The notes under the pieces are model-generated. The model was not told the origin of the DNA and did not search any database. It worked only from the letters and a program-made list of their open reading frames with translations. A stretch of DNA of 50,293 nucleotides from Lachnospiraceae bacterium. GTDB taxonomy: Bacteria; Bacillota; Clostridia; Lachnospirales; Lachnospiraceae. The DNA lies in assembly GCA_022773965.1 (NCBI GenBank), contig JALFNQ010000239.1, positions 1-50,293 on the forward strand, in the 5' to 3' direction. This document shows, one piece after another, positions 19,211 to 29,191 of the stretch. Every line of letters starts with the position of its first letter. Positions within the stretch are counted from its first letter, which is position 1. The position numbers were made by a program, and so were the translations under genes.

Positions 19211-19663
19211 TTACTCTTGTTGCGCACGATCATGATAAGTAAAGCTTACCAGCTGATCGATCTCCTTTGCCTCTTCTGCGGCAAGCTCTGCCTGAAACTC
19301 CTCAAATGCTTTTTCCCTCAGCTTTTCATGTGCTTTGCGCTCTACCATCACTGCATTCAGACGATTTCTCGCTAATTCCACATTTTTTTCCGCCACATGC
19401 ACCCGTGTGATCTGATCGCGGATCATCGTTTTCATCACATCGATGGCATGCTTATTTTCATGAATGGCACGCACGTCGATCTTCCCGACTGCAAGCTCTC
19501 CTGCACGCTTTTCATACTCCATACGCCGCAGCATCAACTGCTGAAGCTTTTGATTTTCCTCCTGCAAACGCTGACTGGCAATTCCAAAAGCTGTTTTTTC
19601 CTGCTCCTCCAGCTTATATTTGATATCCAGAATACTCTGCATGCGATATACAAATTTTGCCAT
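19211..19663 (-). CDS. fliJ: Flagellar export protein FliJ
   Basis: 150 aa coiled-coil (KFVYRMQSILDIKYKLEEQEKTAFG...) downstream of fliI. Confidence 0.9.
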   Translation of the reverse strand: MAKFVYRMQSILDIKYKLEEQEKTAFGIASQRLQEENQKLQQLMLRRMEYEKRAGELAVGKIDVRAIHENKHAIDVMKTMIRDQITRVHVAEKNVELARNRLNAVMVERKAHEKLREKAFEEFQAELAAEEAKEIDQLVSFTYHDRAQQE

Positions 19664-19683
19664 ATGACTTCACACCCTCCAGC

Positions 19684-21003
19684 TTAATTTGCAAATATCT
19701 GTTTCAGCATCTCCACTTCCTGCTCAAACTCAAATTTTTCATCGGTGCGCTGTAAAAGATACTGATTCACCGCTGCATTTTTTGCTATTGCATCATCGAT
19801 CTCACGGTTGGAGCCTTTCTTATAGGCACCAATATTGATCAGATCCTCTGCCTCTGCATAAGTTGCCATGACATTTTTCAATTTTCCGGCAGCCTCCTTT
19901 TGTTCCTTGGACGCGATCGCGCTCATCACACGGGAAATGCTCGCCAGAACATCGATGGCCGGATAATGATTCTTCTGTGCCAGCTTACGGTTCAGCACAA
20001 TATGTCCGTCCAAAATACCACGGGCCGTATCCGTGATCGGTTCATTAAAATCATCACCGTCTACCAGAACGGTATATAATCCGGTGATGGATCCCCGTTC
20101 GGATGTCCCGGCACGCTCCAACAGCTTTGGAAGCTCCGCATACACACTCGGCGGATAACCACGGGTCACCGGCGGCTCACCGGATGCCAGTCCGATCTCC
20201 CGCTGCGCCATGGAAAAACGGGTCAGGGAATCCATCATCAGTAATACATCCCTGCCCTGATCCCTGAAATATTCAGCGATCGCTGTCGCTGTCATCGCTG
20301 CCTTCTTACGGATCAATGCCGGTTTATCAGACGTAGCCACAACAACTACGGAACGCGCCATTCCCTCAGGCCCAAGATCCCGTTCGATGAATTCGCGCAC
20401 CTCTCTGCCTCGCTCTCCGATCAGTGCGATGACATTGATATCTGCTTTTGTGTTTCTGGCAAACATACCCATCAATGTACTTTTTCCAACACCGGAACCG
20501 GCAAAGATACCGATACGCTGACCTCTTCCTACCGTAAGCAGTCCGTCTACCGCCTTCACTCCCAGCGGCAGAACCTGATCGATGATCTTTCTCTTCATCG
20601 GGTCCGGAGGCAACCTGTCTGCCGGATACTGGATCGGCAGGATCAATTCCTCATCTGTGTCCGTCGGACGTCCCAGGCCATCCAGTGTATGTCCCAGAAG
20701 CTCATTTCCCACAGAAACAGTGAGTGGATGTCCCATATTCTCAACGACACATCCCACACCAATTCCATCCATGCTCTCGTAAGGCATCAAAAGCAGACGA
20801 TTCTCATGAAAGCCTACGACCTCCGCCATCACAAAGATTCCTTCGCTTTTTTCTACAACAATACGGCAAAGGTCACCAAGCTTTGCCTCCGGTCCGATTG
20901 ATTCTACCGTCAAGCCTACAACCTTTGCCACTTTTCCATAGCAATTATAAAAAAAACGGTCTGTGACCTGCAAATATTTACTCACATCATAGCGTACGTC
21001 CAT
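19684..21003 (-). CDS. fliI: Flagellar export ATPase FliI
   Basis: GIFAGSGVGKSTLMGMFAR and DVLLMMDSLTRFSMAQREIGLASGEPP. Confidence 0.98.
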   Translation of the reverse strand: MDVRYDVSKYLQVTDRFFYNCYGKVAKVVGLTVESIGPEAKLGDLCRIVVEKSEGIFVMAEVVGFHENRLLLMPYESMDGIGVGCVVENMGHPLTVSVGNELLGHTLDGLGRPTDTDEELILPIQYPADRLPPDPMKRKIIDQVLPLGVKAVDGLLTVGRGQRIGIFAGSGVGKSTLMGMFARNTKADINVIALIGERGREVREFIERDLGPEGMARSVVVVATSDKPALIRKKAAMTATAIAEYFRDQGRDVLLMMDSLTRFSMAQREIGLASGEPPVTRGYPPSVYAELPKLLERAGTSERGSITGLYTVLVDGDDFNEPITDTARGILDGHIVLNRKLAQKNHYPAIDVLASISRVMSAIASKEQKEAAGKLKNVMATYAEAEDLINIGAYKKGSNREIDDAIAKNAAVNQYLLQRTDEKFEFEQEVEMLKQIFAN

Positions 21004-21022
21004 CCGTTTTTATTCTCCCAAA

Positions 21023-21886
21023 CTATTGACCATTCAGACCGCTGCACAAACTCCTCAGATCTCTGGTCAGATTATCAAGCTCCACATCGAGACTACAGTC
21101 ATAAACACCGCTGTCAGCATCGATCATACACTGACTTTCAGACAGCTGTGGATCCATCACGATCTCAATCTGCACATCTTCGCCAACCTTTTCCTGTAGC
21201 TCCTCCTTACGCTCACGCAAAAAAGACACTTCCGCCTCACTGACGCGGATCTTGTACTGTCTTGTCTCCCGGATTCCCCGCATTGCATTCTGAACCAGAT
21301 GAAGCAGCATTTCCCGCTTACCGCAAAACTGCATCCGGAATACTTCGTCAAAGACCGTCAGCATCGTATCCAAAAGCCGTGGCTCTAATTCTGCCATCGC
21401 TGTCTCATACTGCGATTCCAGCTCCTGTCTGCGTCTGTCAAGCTCCTGCTGCTCTGCCCGGAGCTGTTCATCCGCCTGCTGTCTGGCACTTGTATAGCCG
21501 TTCTCATAGCCTTCTTGTCTGGCCATCTCACGCATCGTCTCGGCATCCTTCATTGCCTTGTCATGTATCATGACTGCCTTCGCATTCGCATCAGAGAGGA
21601 TCTGCTCTGCCTGTTCTTTTGCCTGTGCCACATAATCAATCTGCGGCTCCGGTTCCGGCTCCAACTCCAGCTCCTGCGCAAACAATCCCTCGGTAAAGGC
21701 AGCATCACCATCCAGTTCACCGGATTCGATCGCCTCCTGGCGCTTACGCATCAGTTCCTCACGGCGCGCCTGCTTTTGCGCCTCCACAATCGCCTGCATT
21801 TTCTCAGCGATCATGTCATTTGTATTGATCACACGTTTTACCTGTTCTCCGCGGATCACATAATTATTCCGGTAAAAATTAGACAA
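21023..21886 (-). CDS. fliH: Flagellar assembly protein FliH
   Basis: Overlaps the fliG end, precedes fliI; acidic/coiled-coil N-terminus with FliH-like C-terminus. Confidence 0.9.
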   Translation of the reverse strand: MSNFYRNNYVIRGEQVKRVINTNDMIAEKMQAIVEAQKQARREELMRKRQEAIESGELDGDAAFTEGLFAQELELEPEPEPQIDYVAQAKEQAEQILSDANAKAVMIHDKAMKDAETMREMARQEGYENGYTSARQQADEQLRAEQQELDRRRQELESQYETAMAELEPRLLDTMLTVFDEVFRMQFCGKREMLLHLVQNAMRGIRETRQYKIRVSEAEVSFLRERKEELQEKVGEDVQIEIVMDPQLSESQCMIDADSGVYDCSLDVELDNLTRDLRSLCSGLNGQ

Positions 21887-22886
21887 TTACCTCGTCACCT
21901 CCGCCTCTTGAAATGACGATTTCAGCAGAATCCTCAAGCTTACGGATAATTGCAACGATCTTCTGCTGTGCTTCCTCTACATCCTTCATACGAACCGGTC
22001 CCATGAATTCAATATCTTCCTCGATCATGGCAGCAAGACGCTTGGACAGATTCTTCAGAACAACACTCTTGACCTCCTCATTGGAGCCCTTCAATGCGAC
22101 CTCCAGATCATTGTTATCCACATCACGCAACACGCGCTGGATTGCGCGGTCATCAAGCAATAAAATATCCTCGAATACAAACATCTTTTTGCGTATCTCA
22201 TCTGCCAGCTCAGGCTCTTCAATTTCCAGAGACTCCATGATATGCTTCTCTGTTCCACGGTCAACAGTATTCAAAATATTGACAATCGCATCCACGCCAC
22301 CGACAATCGTATAGTCCTGATTTGCCAGTGAGGCCAGTTTGCGTTCCAGCACACTCTCCACCTCCTTGATCACATCCGGAGATGTACGATCCATCATCGC
22401 GATACGCTTTGCCACATCTGCCTGTTTTTCCGGTGCGAGCGCTCCAAGGATCATCGCCGCCTGACTGGATGACAGATATGAGAGGATCATGGCGATCGTC
22501 TGCGGATGCTCATCCTGAATAAAGTTCAGTACCTGCGAAGGATCGGTCTTCCGTACAAACTCGAAGGGGCGAACCTGTAACGATGCTGTCAGCTTGGTAA
22601 TGACAAGCTGCGCCTTTTCTTCACCAAGAGCCTTGTCAAGCAGCTGCTTTGCGTAACCGATACCACCCTCTGCAATATACTGCTGAGCCAGACACACCTG
22701 ATAAAACTCTTCCAGTACAGCCTCTTTTGTCTGCGGGGACACGCTTCTGGTATTGGCGATTTCAAGCGTCAGTTCCTCTATTTCATCCTCTTTGAGATGT
22801 TTGAAAATATTAGCTGATTTTTCCGGTCCCAGAGCGATCAAAAGGATCGCCGCCTTCTGTAGCCCGGAATATTCTTCGTTTGCCAT
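21879..22886 (-). CDS. fliG: Flagellar motor switch protein FliG
   Basis: EYSGLQKAAILLIALGPEKSANIFKHL; EHPQTIAMILSYLSSSQAAMIL; FVFEDILLLDDRAIQRVLRDVD. Confidence 0.98.
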   Translation of the reverse strand: MANEEYSGLQKAAILLIALGPEKSANIFKHLKEDEIEELTLEIANTRSVSPQTKEAVLEEFYQVCLAQQYIAEGGIGYAKQLLDKALGEEKAQLVITKLTASLQVRPFEFVRKTDPSQVLNFIQDEHPQTIAMILSYLSSSQAAMILGALAPEKQADVAKRIAMMDRTSPDVIKEVESVLERKLASLANQDYTIVGGVDAIVNILNTVDRGTEKHIMESLEIEEPELADEIRKKMFVFEDILLLDDRAIQRVLRDVDNNDLEVALKGSNEEVKSVVLKNLSKRLAAMIEEDIEFMGPVRMKDVEEAQQKIVAIIRKLEDSAEIVISRGGGDEVIV

Positions 22887-22913
22887 GAAATCTAATCTCC
22901 TAAGATAAAATCT

Positions 22914-24515
22914 TTAATCCCAGTCCTCATTCAGCCAGTTTCGAAGCAGTGACGCAACAGCCTCCGGCTTCTCGTCAACAAACTTCTCGATCAGCATTCT
23001 GGCCTCAGATTTCTCTGCATATGCGATATCCTCCATATCGCTGTCGTTTTCTCTGGTGGACGCAAGCAGTGATTCTACTGAAAGCTCCGGTTCCAGCTCC
23101 TGCAGCTGTTCCTTTCTGGTACTGCGAAATACAACATAGCCAAGCAGTGCAAAAATGAGTACAGCAAGCAAAATCTGGAAGTAATCCGCCAGTGTCCGTC
23201 CGTTTCCGGTCGAATACTGGAAAACAGGCACTTCATATGCAACAATTGAAATATTCGCTACCGGAAATCCGGTGGCATTGGCAACCAGCTGATAAAAATC
23301 CTCATCAACCGTTGTCTTCACACGTGCGGAATTGTTTGCCTTAAATTCCTCAAAGGTCGTGCCCTCCAGCTGTCCGGTCTTTTTCATCGTATCTTCATTA
23401 TAGGTCACATAAGTAGTTGCCACGACAGATACAGAGGATGTGTCATAATTGATCTTACCCGCCCCACCATTGGTCTTTGTCAGACGCTCACTGAGCAGAT
23501 AATCCTTCTTTACCTCTGTTACGGAAGACTCCGTATAATCGCCGTTTTCCATCACATAAGAGTTTTCATCATTGGCATCCGTACCAGGTGTTGCCGCCTG
23601 ACCGCCTACTGCATTTGACTCATAAGACTGCTCGGAATCAAGATAACCCTGGGACTGTCCATCAGGCGCATAAAACTCATGGTTCGTCATCTCCACATTG
23701 GAAAAGTCCATGTCGAGATTCATGCCGACTTCTACATTATTATAGAGCTCCGTGCCGATCATGACATCCTTCACGCTCTTTTTGATGCTCTGCTCATACT
23801 TCTGGCGAAGTGTCAGCTGGGAATTCGCCGCTCCGATCGTGGTTGTCTCATCCCCGCCCGCAAAGAGCGTATTGTTATTTGTATCCATGATCGAAATCTC
23901 ATCCGTACTGTCATTGCCGACAGCCACTGCGATCAGCCGTGCCAGCCCTGCAGCCTGTTCCTCATCCATCTCACCATCCAGATCCAGAATTGCAGCAACA
24001 TACGTTGGCTCTTTCTGAGCGATCAATGTGCCGTCATCCGTAGGGATATTCATACGGAATTTCACTTCTTTTACATTGTCAAGCATCTCGATCGTATCCT
24101 TCAGCTCCTGCTCCAGATAGACCTGATAGCGGCGATCCTTATCCGCCTCCGTTGTGGTAAAGCTTCCATTCAATGCATCATCAATTGTAAATCCGCTGAC
24201 CGGAAGACTGTTTGACCCAAGCAGAATTCTGGCATTTGCTTCATCCTCTGCATGAATCGTAAATACCAGACCATCACTGCTCACCTCATAGAAAATATTA
24301 TTGTCTGTCAAGAGCTGCTTGACCTGTCCGGCCTGCTTTGTATCCTCACAGGAGGTCAGCTGGATCATCTTTGGACGCGTCATGACAAACGCCGTCAGCC
24401 CGATGGCAATTGCGACCACTGCCACAACGCTGATCAGGAGGATCTGCTGTTTTTTATTAAATCTTTTCCACCAGTCCAGAATGCGCTCCAAGAGCTGCCT
24501 CAACCGTTCCTGCAT
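22914..24515 (-). CDS. fliF: Flagellar MS-ring protein FliF
   Basis: 533 aa, N- and C-terminal TM helices, ring-building motif domain (LLGSNSLPVSGFTIDDAL...); between fliE and fliG. Confidence 0.96.
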   Translation of the reverse strand: MQERLRQLLERILDWWKRFNKKQQILLISVVAVVAIAIGLTAFVMTRPKMIQLTSCEDTKQAGQVKQLLTDNNIFYEVSSDGLVFTIHAEDEANARILLGSNSLPVSGFTIDDALNGSFTTTEADKDRRYQVYLEQELKDTIEMLDNVKEVKFRMNIPTDDGTLIAQKEPTYVAAILDLDGEMDEEQAAGLARLIAVAVGNDSTDEISIMDTNNNTLFAGGDETTTIGAANSQLTLRQKYEQSIKKSVKDVMIGTELYNNVEVGMNLDMDFSNVEMTNHEFYAPDGQSQGYLDSEQSYESNAVGGQAATPGTDANDENSYVMENGDYTESSVTEVKKDYLLSERLTKTNGGAGKINYDTSSVSVVATTYVTYNEDTMKKTGQLEGTTFEEFKANNSARVKTTVDEDFYQLVANATGFPVANISIVAYEVPVFQYSTGNGRTLADYFQILLAVLIFALLGYVVFRSTRKEQLQELEPELSVESLLASTRENDSDMEDIAYAEKSEARMLIEKFVDEKPEAVASLLRNWLNEDWD

Positions 24516-24541
24516 GCTTTTTCTCCTTTATCCGTTGATCC

Positions 24542-24847
24542 CTACATCTGCATATTCATAATACTGTTATATGCTTCAAGCACCTTATCACGTACTGCCA
24601 CTGTATATGCAAGTGCTGTATTTGCCTTTTTTTGCGCGATCTGCAGATCATGTGTATTGTCTGCCAATCCCAGTGCAAACTGAATTTCCAGAGACTCGGC
24701 TGTATTTTGCAGCTCATTTGTCTCATCCAGCATTCCAAGGGCAGTTGAAAAAATAGTGTCAAAGGTGCTGTCTCCATCCACCTGCGTCTGCTGTGCTGCC
24801 TGTGAAACCGCAACAGACTGTATATTACGAATCGATGAAATATCCAT
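24542..24847 (-). CDS. fliE: Flagellar hook-basal body protein FliE
   Basis: 101 aa; DLQIAQKKANTALAYTVAVRDKVLEAYNSIMNMQM. Confidence 0.95.
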   Translation of the reverse strand: MDISSIRNIQSVAVSQAAQQTQVDGDSTFDTIFSTALGMLDETNELQNTAESLEIQFALGLADNTHDLQIAQKKANTALAYTVAVRDKVLEAYNSIMNMQM

Positions 24848-24860
24848 CTGCTATGCCTCC

Positions 24861-25304
24861 TTAGCTCTTTCCAATCTGAATTCCGGCCTGTGCGATTGCC
24901 TTGCTCGCCTCAAACGCAGTCGCATTTGCCTCATAACCCCGGCTTGCGTCGATCAGGTTTGTCATTTCTGTCACGATATTTACGTTCGGATAAGATACAT
25001 ATCCATTCTCGTCCGCATCCGGATGTGCAGGATCATACTCCATGATATAATCGCTCGTGGTATCATCCTTCACAGAGGTCACCTTGACACCTGTGCCTTT
25101 AAAATGCCGATACTGCTCCTCCAACATTTCCTGAAAGGGAGTTGCGCGTTTCTCCGCAAAGGTAACTACCTTTCTCCGGTAAGGAGTCCCATCCTCCGTG
25201 CGTGTTGTATTCACATTCGCAATATTCTGTGCAATAATATCTGTCCGGAAACGCTCTGCGGTCATACCGGACGCGCTGATATCAAAAGACTGAAATAACC
25301 CCAT
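24861..25304 (-). CDS. flgC: Flagellar rod protein FlgC
   Basis: SFDISASGMTAERFRTDIIAQNIANVNTTRTEDGTPYRRK; YPNVNIVTEMTNLIDASRGYEANATAFEASK. Confidence 0.97.
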   Translation of the reverse strand: MGLFQSFDISASGMTAERFRTDIIAQNIANVNTTRTEDGTPYRRKVVTFAEKRATPFQEMLEEQYRHFKGTGVKVTSVKDDTTSDYIMEYDPAHPDADENGYVSYPNVNIVTEMTNLIDASRGYEANATAFEASKAIAQAGIQIGKS

Positions 25305-25327
25305 CTCTGTAAACCTCCTGCCTATGC

Positions 25328-25726
25328 TTATGAACCGATTGCCATCTGCAATCTTGAAAATTCCTGTGTCACACTGTCGGAAAGCAGCTGATAACGCAGC
25401 TGTTCAGACGCAAGCTCCACGTTTTCCACATCTACATCCACGTTATTGCCGTCCAGACGGTAATCATACCCGTATGCCTGCATATCAAAATGCACACCTG
25501 CATCCAGATGTCCCAGATTGACATCCTGAATCTTCTCATCCAGGGAATTCCATTTGATTTTATCCAGCTCCTGACGGAGCAGACTTTCAAAATCCACCTC
25601 ACGGCGTTTATAGCCGGGCGTATTCACATTCGCAAGATTGTTCGTGATCACCGTCTCACGAAGGTTGCTGGCATCCAGCGCCTTGTCCAGTACATTTATG
25701 TAACTATAGGCATTTGTCTGAATCAT
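25328..25726 (-). CDS. flgB: Flagellar rod protein FlgB
   Basis: LDKALDASNLRETVITNNLANVNTPGYKRREVDFE; ATG at 25726 chosen over the upstream start in the ORF track. Confidence 0.96.
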   Translation of the reverse strand: MIQTNAYSYINVLDKALDASNLRETVITNNLANVNTPGYKRREVDFESLLRQELDKIKWNSLDEKIQDVNLGHLDAGVHFDMQAYGYDYRLDGNNVDVDVENVELASEQLRYQLLSDSVTQEFSRLQMAIGS

Positions 25727-25806
25727 GTTCTCTGTCCCCTTCTCATTCTCATAAAATCCATATTTTTGCACACAAAATACGCGCAGTACACCTGTCTACT
25801 ATTTCT

Positions 25807-25834
25807 AGTATAGTTTATTTCTGGAAAAACACAA
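25807..25834 (-). promoter_or_regulatory. Candidate sigma-A-like promoter of the flgB operon
   Basis: Minus strand TTGTGT (25834-25829), N16, TATACT (25812-25807), about 80 bp upstream of flgB. Confidence 0.5.
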
Positions 25835-25858
25835 GCTTTTTTTATCTCTTTTTACATA

Positions 25859-25891
25859 ATCTTGTACTTTTTGACAGCTTATGTACAAGAT
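25859..25891. repeat. Inverted repeat just upstream of the flgB promoter
   Basis: atcttgtac-tttttgacagcttat-gtacaagat, 9-bp perfect arms. Confidence 0.75.
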
Positions 25892-25996
25892 GTTGCCATC
25901 TTCTGCATAACAAAGAATATGCCAGGGCACATTCTCGCGCCGGCACGGTTGCATAGCAACATCTTCCTTATGTGCGAGTGCGCATCCGCCGGAGGC

Positions 25997-26035
25997 TTTT
26001 GTCGTATAGGAGACAAAGTTTCTTATACGACAAAA
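25997..26035. repeat. Long stem-loop lacking a T-tract on either strand
   Basis: ttttgtcgtataggagac-aaa-gtttcttatacgacaaaa; near-complete stem with a 3-nt loop. Confidence 0.85.
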
Positions 26036-26063
26036 AAGGACTTACACCATGGTAAATCCTTTT
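26032..26063 (-). terminator. Likely codY terminator
   Basis: Minus strand AAAAGGATTTAC-CATGGT-GTAAGTCCTTTTTT: 12-bp arms with one mismatch plus T6, about 75 bp after the codY stop. Confidence 0.75.
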
Positions 26064-26137
26064 ACGTTCCAGCGATTCCGTTCGCTCACATCTATCATAT
26101 TGCTGTATCTGCTGATGCTTATCGCATATACCAGTGA

Positions 26138-26923
26138 CTATTTGTTCTGCTGCTGTTCTTTTTTGATCTTTTCCAACTCATCAAAAACAACATCATTGAG
26201 TACCTTAATATAAGTTCCCCGCATACCGGAGGATCGCGATTCGATCACGCCGGCGCTCTCAAACTTGCGCAGTGCATTTACAATCACGGAACGCGTAATG
26301 CCGACACGGTCTGCGATCTTGCTGGCCACAAGAATGCCTTCCTTTCCGCCCAGCTCATCAAAAATATGTATGATCGCCTCCAGCTCTGAAAAGGATAAGG
26401 TCGAGATTGCAGATTTCACGATCTGTATCTTGCGGTTCTCCTCTGCACTCTCCTCATTGACAGAACGCAGCATCTCCAGACCCACAACTGTTGTGCCATA
26501 CTCCGTCAATATGATATCATCGATATCGTAATTTTGCTCAGTGCGATAGACAAACAGCGTACCAAGCCGTTCTCCTGCGATATCGATCGGCGCGATGATC
26601 GCCGAATAATTCTTTATATTCGTGACAAAACCAAGAGTCTCAAGATTCACATTCTCCTTCGTTGATAAAATGCCAAGCAGACGCTCATTAAGCATCGGAT
26701 CAATAAAGCCTCCTACCTCATCAACGATCAGCTCACTCAATTCTCTCGTATCCACAGACTGACTGGCTCCAAGCACCTTTCCCTTCTTGCTGATCACGAG
26801 TATATTGGAGTCTAAAATGTCTGTCAGCACCTCACAAATATCGTTGAACACGACCTTTGAAGAATTATTGTTGTGCAGCAGCTTGTTGATTTTTCTTGTT
26901 TTGTCCAGAAGCTGTACGCTCAT
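26138..26923 (-). CDS. codY: Global GTP/BCAA-responsive regulator CodY
   Basis: LLDKTRKINKLLHNN...FNDICEVLTDILDSNILVISKKGKVLG; C-terminal wHTH ASKIADRVGITRSVIVNALRKFESAGVIESRSSGMRGTYIKVLN. Confidence 0.98.
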   Translation of the reverse strand: MSVQLLDKTRKINKLLHNNNSSKVVFNDICEVLTDILDSNILVISKKGKVLGASQSVDTRELSELIVDEVGGFIDPMLNERLLGILSTKENVNLETLGFVTNIKNYSAIIAPIDIAGERLGTLFVYRTEQNYDIDDIILTEYGTTVVGLEMLRSVNEESAEENRKIQIVKSAISTLSFSELEAIIHIFDELGGKEGILVASKIADRVGITRSVIVNALRKFESAGVIESRSSGMRGTYIKVLNDVVFDELEKIKKEQQQNK

Positions 26924-27044
26924 AATCTGTCTTCCTTTCGGTAACTCTCATTCACAACTGCCCCAGACAGCAGCTGTCCTGAGTTGTCACTTCCATTTTC
27001 ATTCTGTTTTTCCGCAGAACATCACGAAAAAATAATATATGCAA

Positions 27045-27073
27045 ATCATACACCCATTTTTCTGAAAATTCAA
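27045..27073 (-). promoter_or_regulatory. Candidate codY promoter with overlapping CodY-box-like operator (27056-27070)
   Basis: Minus strand TTGAAT, N17, TATGAT; overlapping plus-strand ATTTTTCTGAAAATT has one mismatch to AATTTTCWGAAAATT. Confidence 0.6.
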
Positions 27074-27090
27074 TGAAAAATTTTGATATT

Positions 27091-29175
27091 TTAGTTTTCT
27101 TTTACTTTTGCCTCTACATATCCGCACTGGGCATCCGCACACACAAGCTTGCTTCCCTTCTCTACCATATATCCGCCACAGCTTGGACACTTCTTTTCTA
27201 CCGGTTTTGCCCATGACATAAATTCACATTCCGGATTGTTCTCACAGCCATAGTACCGTCTGCCTTTTTTTGTCTTACGAAGCACGATATCCTTCCCGCA
27301 AACCGGACAGGCCACGCCGATCTTTTCCAGATAAGGCTTTGTATTACGGCATTCCGGAAATCCCGGGCATGCCAGAAATTTGCCGTGAGGACCGTACTTA
27401 ATGACCATATTTCGTCCGCATTCCTCGCAGATCACATCAGTCACCTCATCGGCGATCTCCACCTTTTCCAGCTTCTTTTCCGCCTCGGCAACTGCTTCCT
27501 CAAGATCCGGATAAAAATTGCTGATGATCGTCTTCCACTGAACCTTTCCCTCCTCGACCATGTCGAGCAAAGACTCCATATTTGCGGTAAAATGCTCATC
27601 GACAATCGTACCAAAGGCCTCTACCATGATCGAATTGACCGCCTCACCCAGCTCTGTCATATACAGATTTTTCTGCTCTTTTGTGACATAACGCCGTGCT
27701 AACAGTGTGGTGATGGTGGGCGCATAGGTACTGGGACGTCCGATTCCATGCTCCTCCAGCGTCTTTACAAGAGAGGCTTCTGTAAAATGGGGTAACGGCT
27801 GCGTAAAATGCTGTTTTGCATCCAGTTCCTGCAGGGAAAGCTTTGTCTGTTCATCAATGGCACCAAGCAGTACATTGCTTTCCTCCTTCTCCTCGTCATC
27901 CGCTGTATATACAGACAAAAATCCCTCAAATGCAATTCTTGACGCAGATACATGCAGCTGATAATCTCCTGCAGCGATCTTGACCGAAGTTGTCTCATAA
28001 CGCGCCGGATTCATTCGGCTGGCAACAAAACGGTTCCAGATGAGCTGATAAAGGCGGAACTGGTCTCTGGATAATGACTCCTTGATCAGCACCGGCATGC
28101 GCGTGATATCTGTAGGACGGATCGCCTCATGCGCATCCTGGATCTTGCCCTTTATATTCGTTTCTTTTGGAACATCCGCCGCATACTGTGCACCATATTT
28201 TTCTGAGATATACGCTCTTGCAGCCGCATCCGCTTCATCAGCTACACGGACTGAATCTGTACGCAGATACGTGATGACACCCACTGTTCCCTGACCTTTA
28301 ATATCTATACCCTCATAGAGCTGCTGCGCCAGACGCATCGTCTTCTGCGTAGAAAAATTCAGCCGCTTGGAAGCCTCCTGCTGCAGCGTACTCGTCGTAA
28401 AGGGATAGGGTGCTTTTTTGATGCGCTCACCCTTTTTTACTTCTTTCACGGAAAACGATTCTGATTCTAACTCCTTTCGGATCTGTTCCACCTGTTCTTT
28501 ATTCGTAAGGTCGAGTTTTTGACCTCCCTTGCTGTCCAGTTTTGCAAAAAGCGGTTTTTTCTCTCCTTCAACCGTAAGCTTCGCATCCACCGTCCAGTAT
28601 TCCTGCGGAATAAACTCATTGATCTCGTTTTCACGGTCACTGATCAGACGCAATGCAACAGACTGTACGCGTCCGGCAGACAATCCGCGTTTTACCTTGC
28701 TCCAGAGTACCGGACTGATCCGGTAACCGACCATGCGGTCAAGCATACGTCGCGCCTGCTGCGCGTTGACCAGATCCATATCGATCTCACGGGGATGCTT
28801 GAGTGATGCCTTTACCGCTGACTGCGTGATCTCGTTGAAGGTGATGCGATATACCTTTTTGTCTTTTTGATCCTGCAGCTTCAAAGCGTGATACAAATGC
28901 CATGAAATCGCCTCTCCCTCGCGGTCCGGGTCAGTTGCCAGGTATATCTTTTCTGCCTTTTTTACTTCCTTTCGCAGATTTGCCAGTATATCACCTTTTC
29001 CACGAATCGTAATGTATTTTGGCTCAAAATCATTTTCCGGGTTAAAGCCAAGCTGACTTTTGGGCAGGTCTCTGACATGTCCGTTTGACGCTGCCACCTC
29101 ATAATTCTTTCCCAGAAATTTTTTGATTGTTTTTACCTTCGCAGGCGACTCCACAATAACAAGATATTTTGCCAT
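27091..29175 (-). CDS. topA: DNA topoisomerase I
   Basis: MAKYLVIVESPAKVKTIKKFLG...; VGYRISPVLWSKVKRGLSAGRVQSVAL; C-terminal zinc-ribbon repeats. Confidence 0.98.
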   Translation of the reverse strand: MAKYLVIVESPAKVKTIKKFLGKNYEVAASNGHVRDLPKSQLGFNPENDFEPKYITIRGKGDILANLRKEVKKAEKIYLATDPDREGEAISWHLYHALKLQDQKDKKVYRITFNEITQSAVKASLKHPREIDMDLVNAQQARRMLDRMVGYRISPVLWSKVKRGLSAGRVQSVALRLISDRENEINEFIPQEYWTVDAKLTVEGEKKPLFAKLDSKGGQKLDLTNKEQVEQIRKELESESFSVKEVKKGERIKKAPYPFTTSTLQQEASKRLNFSTQKTMRLAQQLYEGIDIKGQGTVGVITYLRTDSVRVADEADAAARAYISEKYGAQYAADVPKETNIKGKIQDAHEAIRPTDITRMPVLIKESLSRDQFRLYQLIWNRFVASRMNPARYETTSVKIAAGDYQLHVSASRIAFEGFLSVYTADDEEKEESNVLLGAIDEQTKLSLQELDAKQHFTQPLPHFTEASLVKTLEEHGIGRPSTYAPTITTLLARRYVTKEQKNLYMTELGEAVNSIMVEAFGTIVDEHFTANMESLLDMVEEGKVQWKTIISNFYPDLEEAVAEAEKKLEKVEIADEVTDVICEECGRNMVIKYGPHGKFLACPGFPECRNTKPYLEKIGVACPVCGKDIVLRKTKKGRRYYGCENNPECEFMSWAKPVEKKCPSCGGYMVEKGSKLVCADAQCGYVEAKVKEN

Positions 29176-29191
29176 TACCCAATTGTCTCCT

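Noticed and set aside
25807-25834. Possible CodY box at the flgB promoter (TTTTTCCAGAAATAA)
   Set aside because: About six mismatches to AATTTTCWGAAAATT; too weak to claim.
25862-26137. Plus-strand 91-aa ORF between codY and flgB
   Set aside because: It runs through several hairpins and the codY terminator; composition looks like translated noncoding repeat and not a protein.
26999-27214. Minus-strand 71-aa ORF
   Set aside because: Out of frame within the topA 3' end and its downstream region; no family signal.
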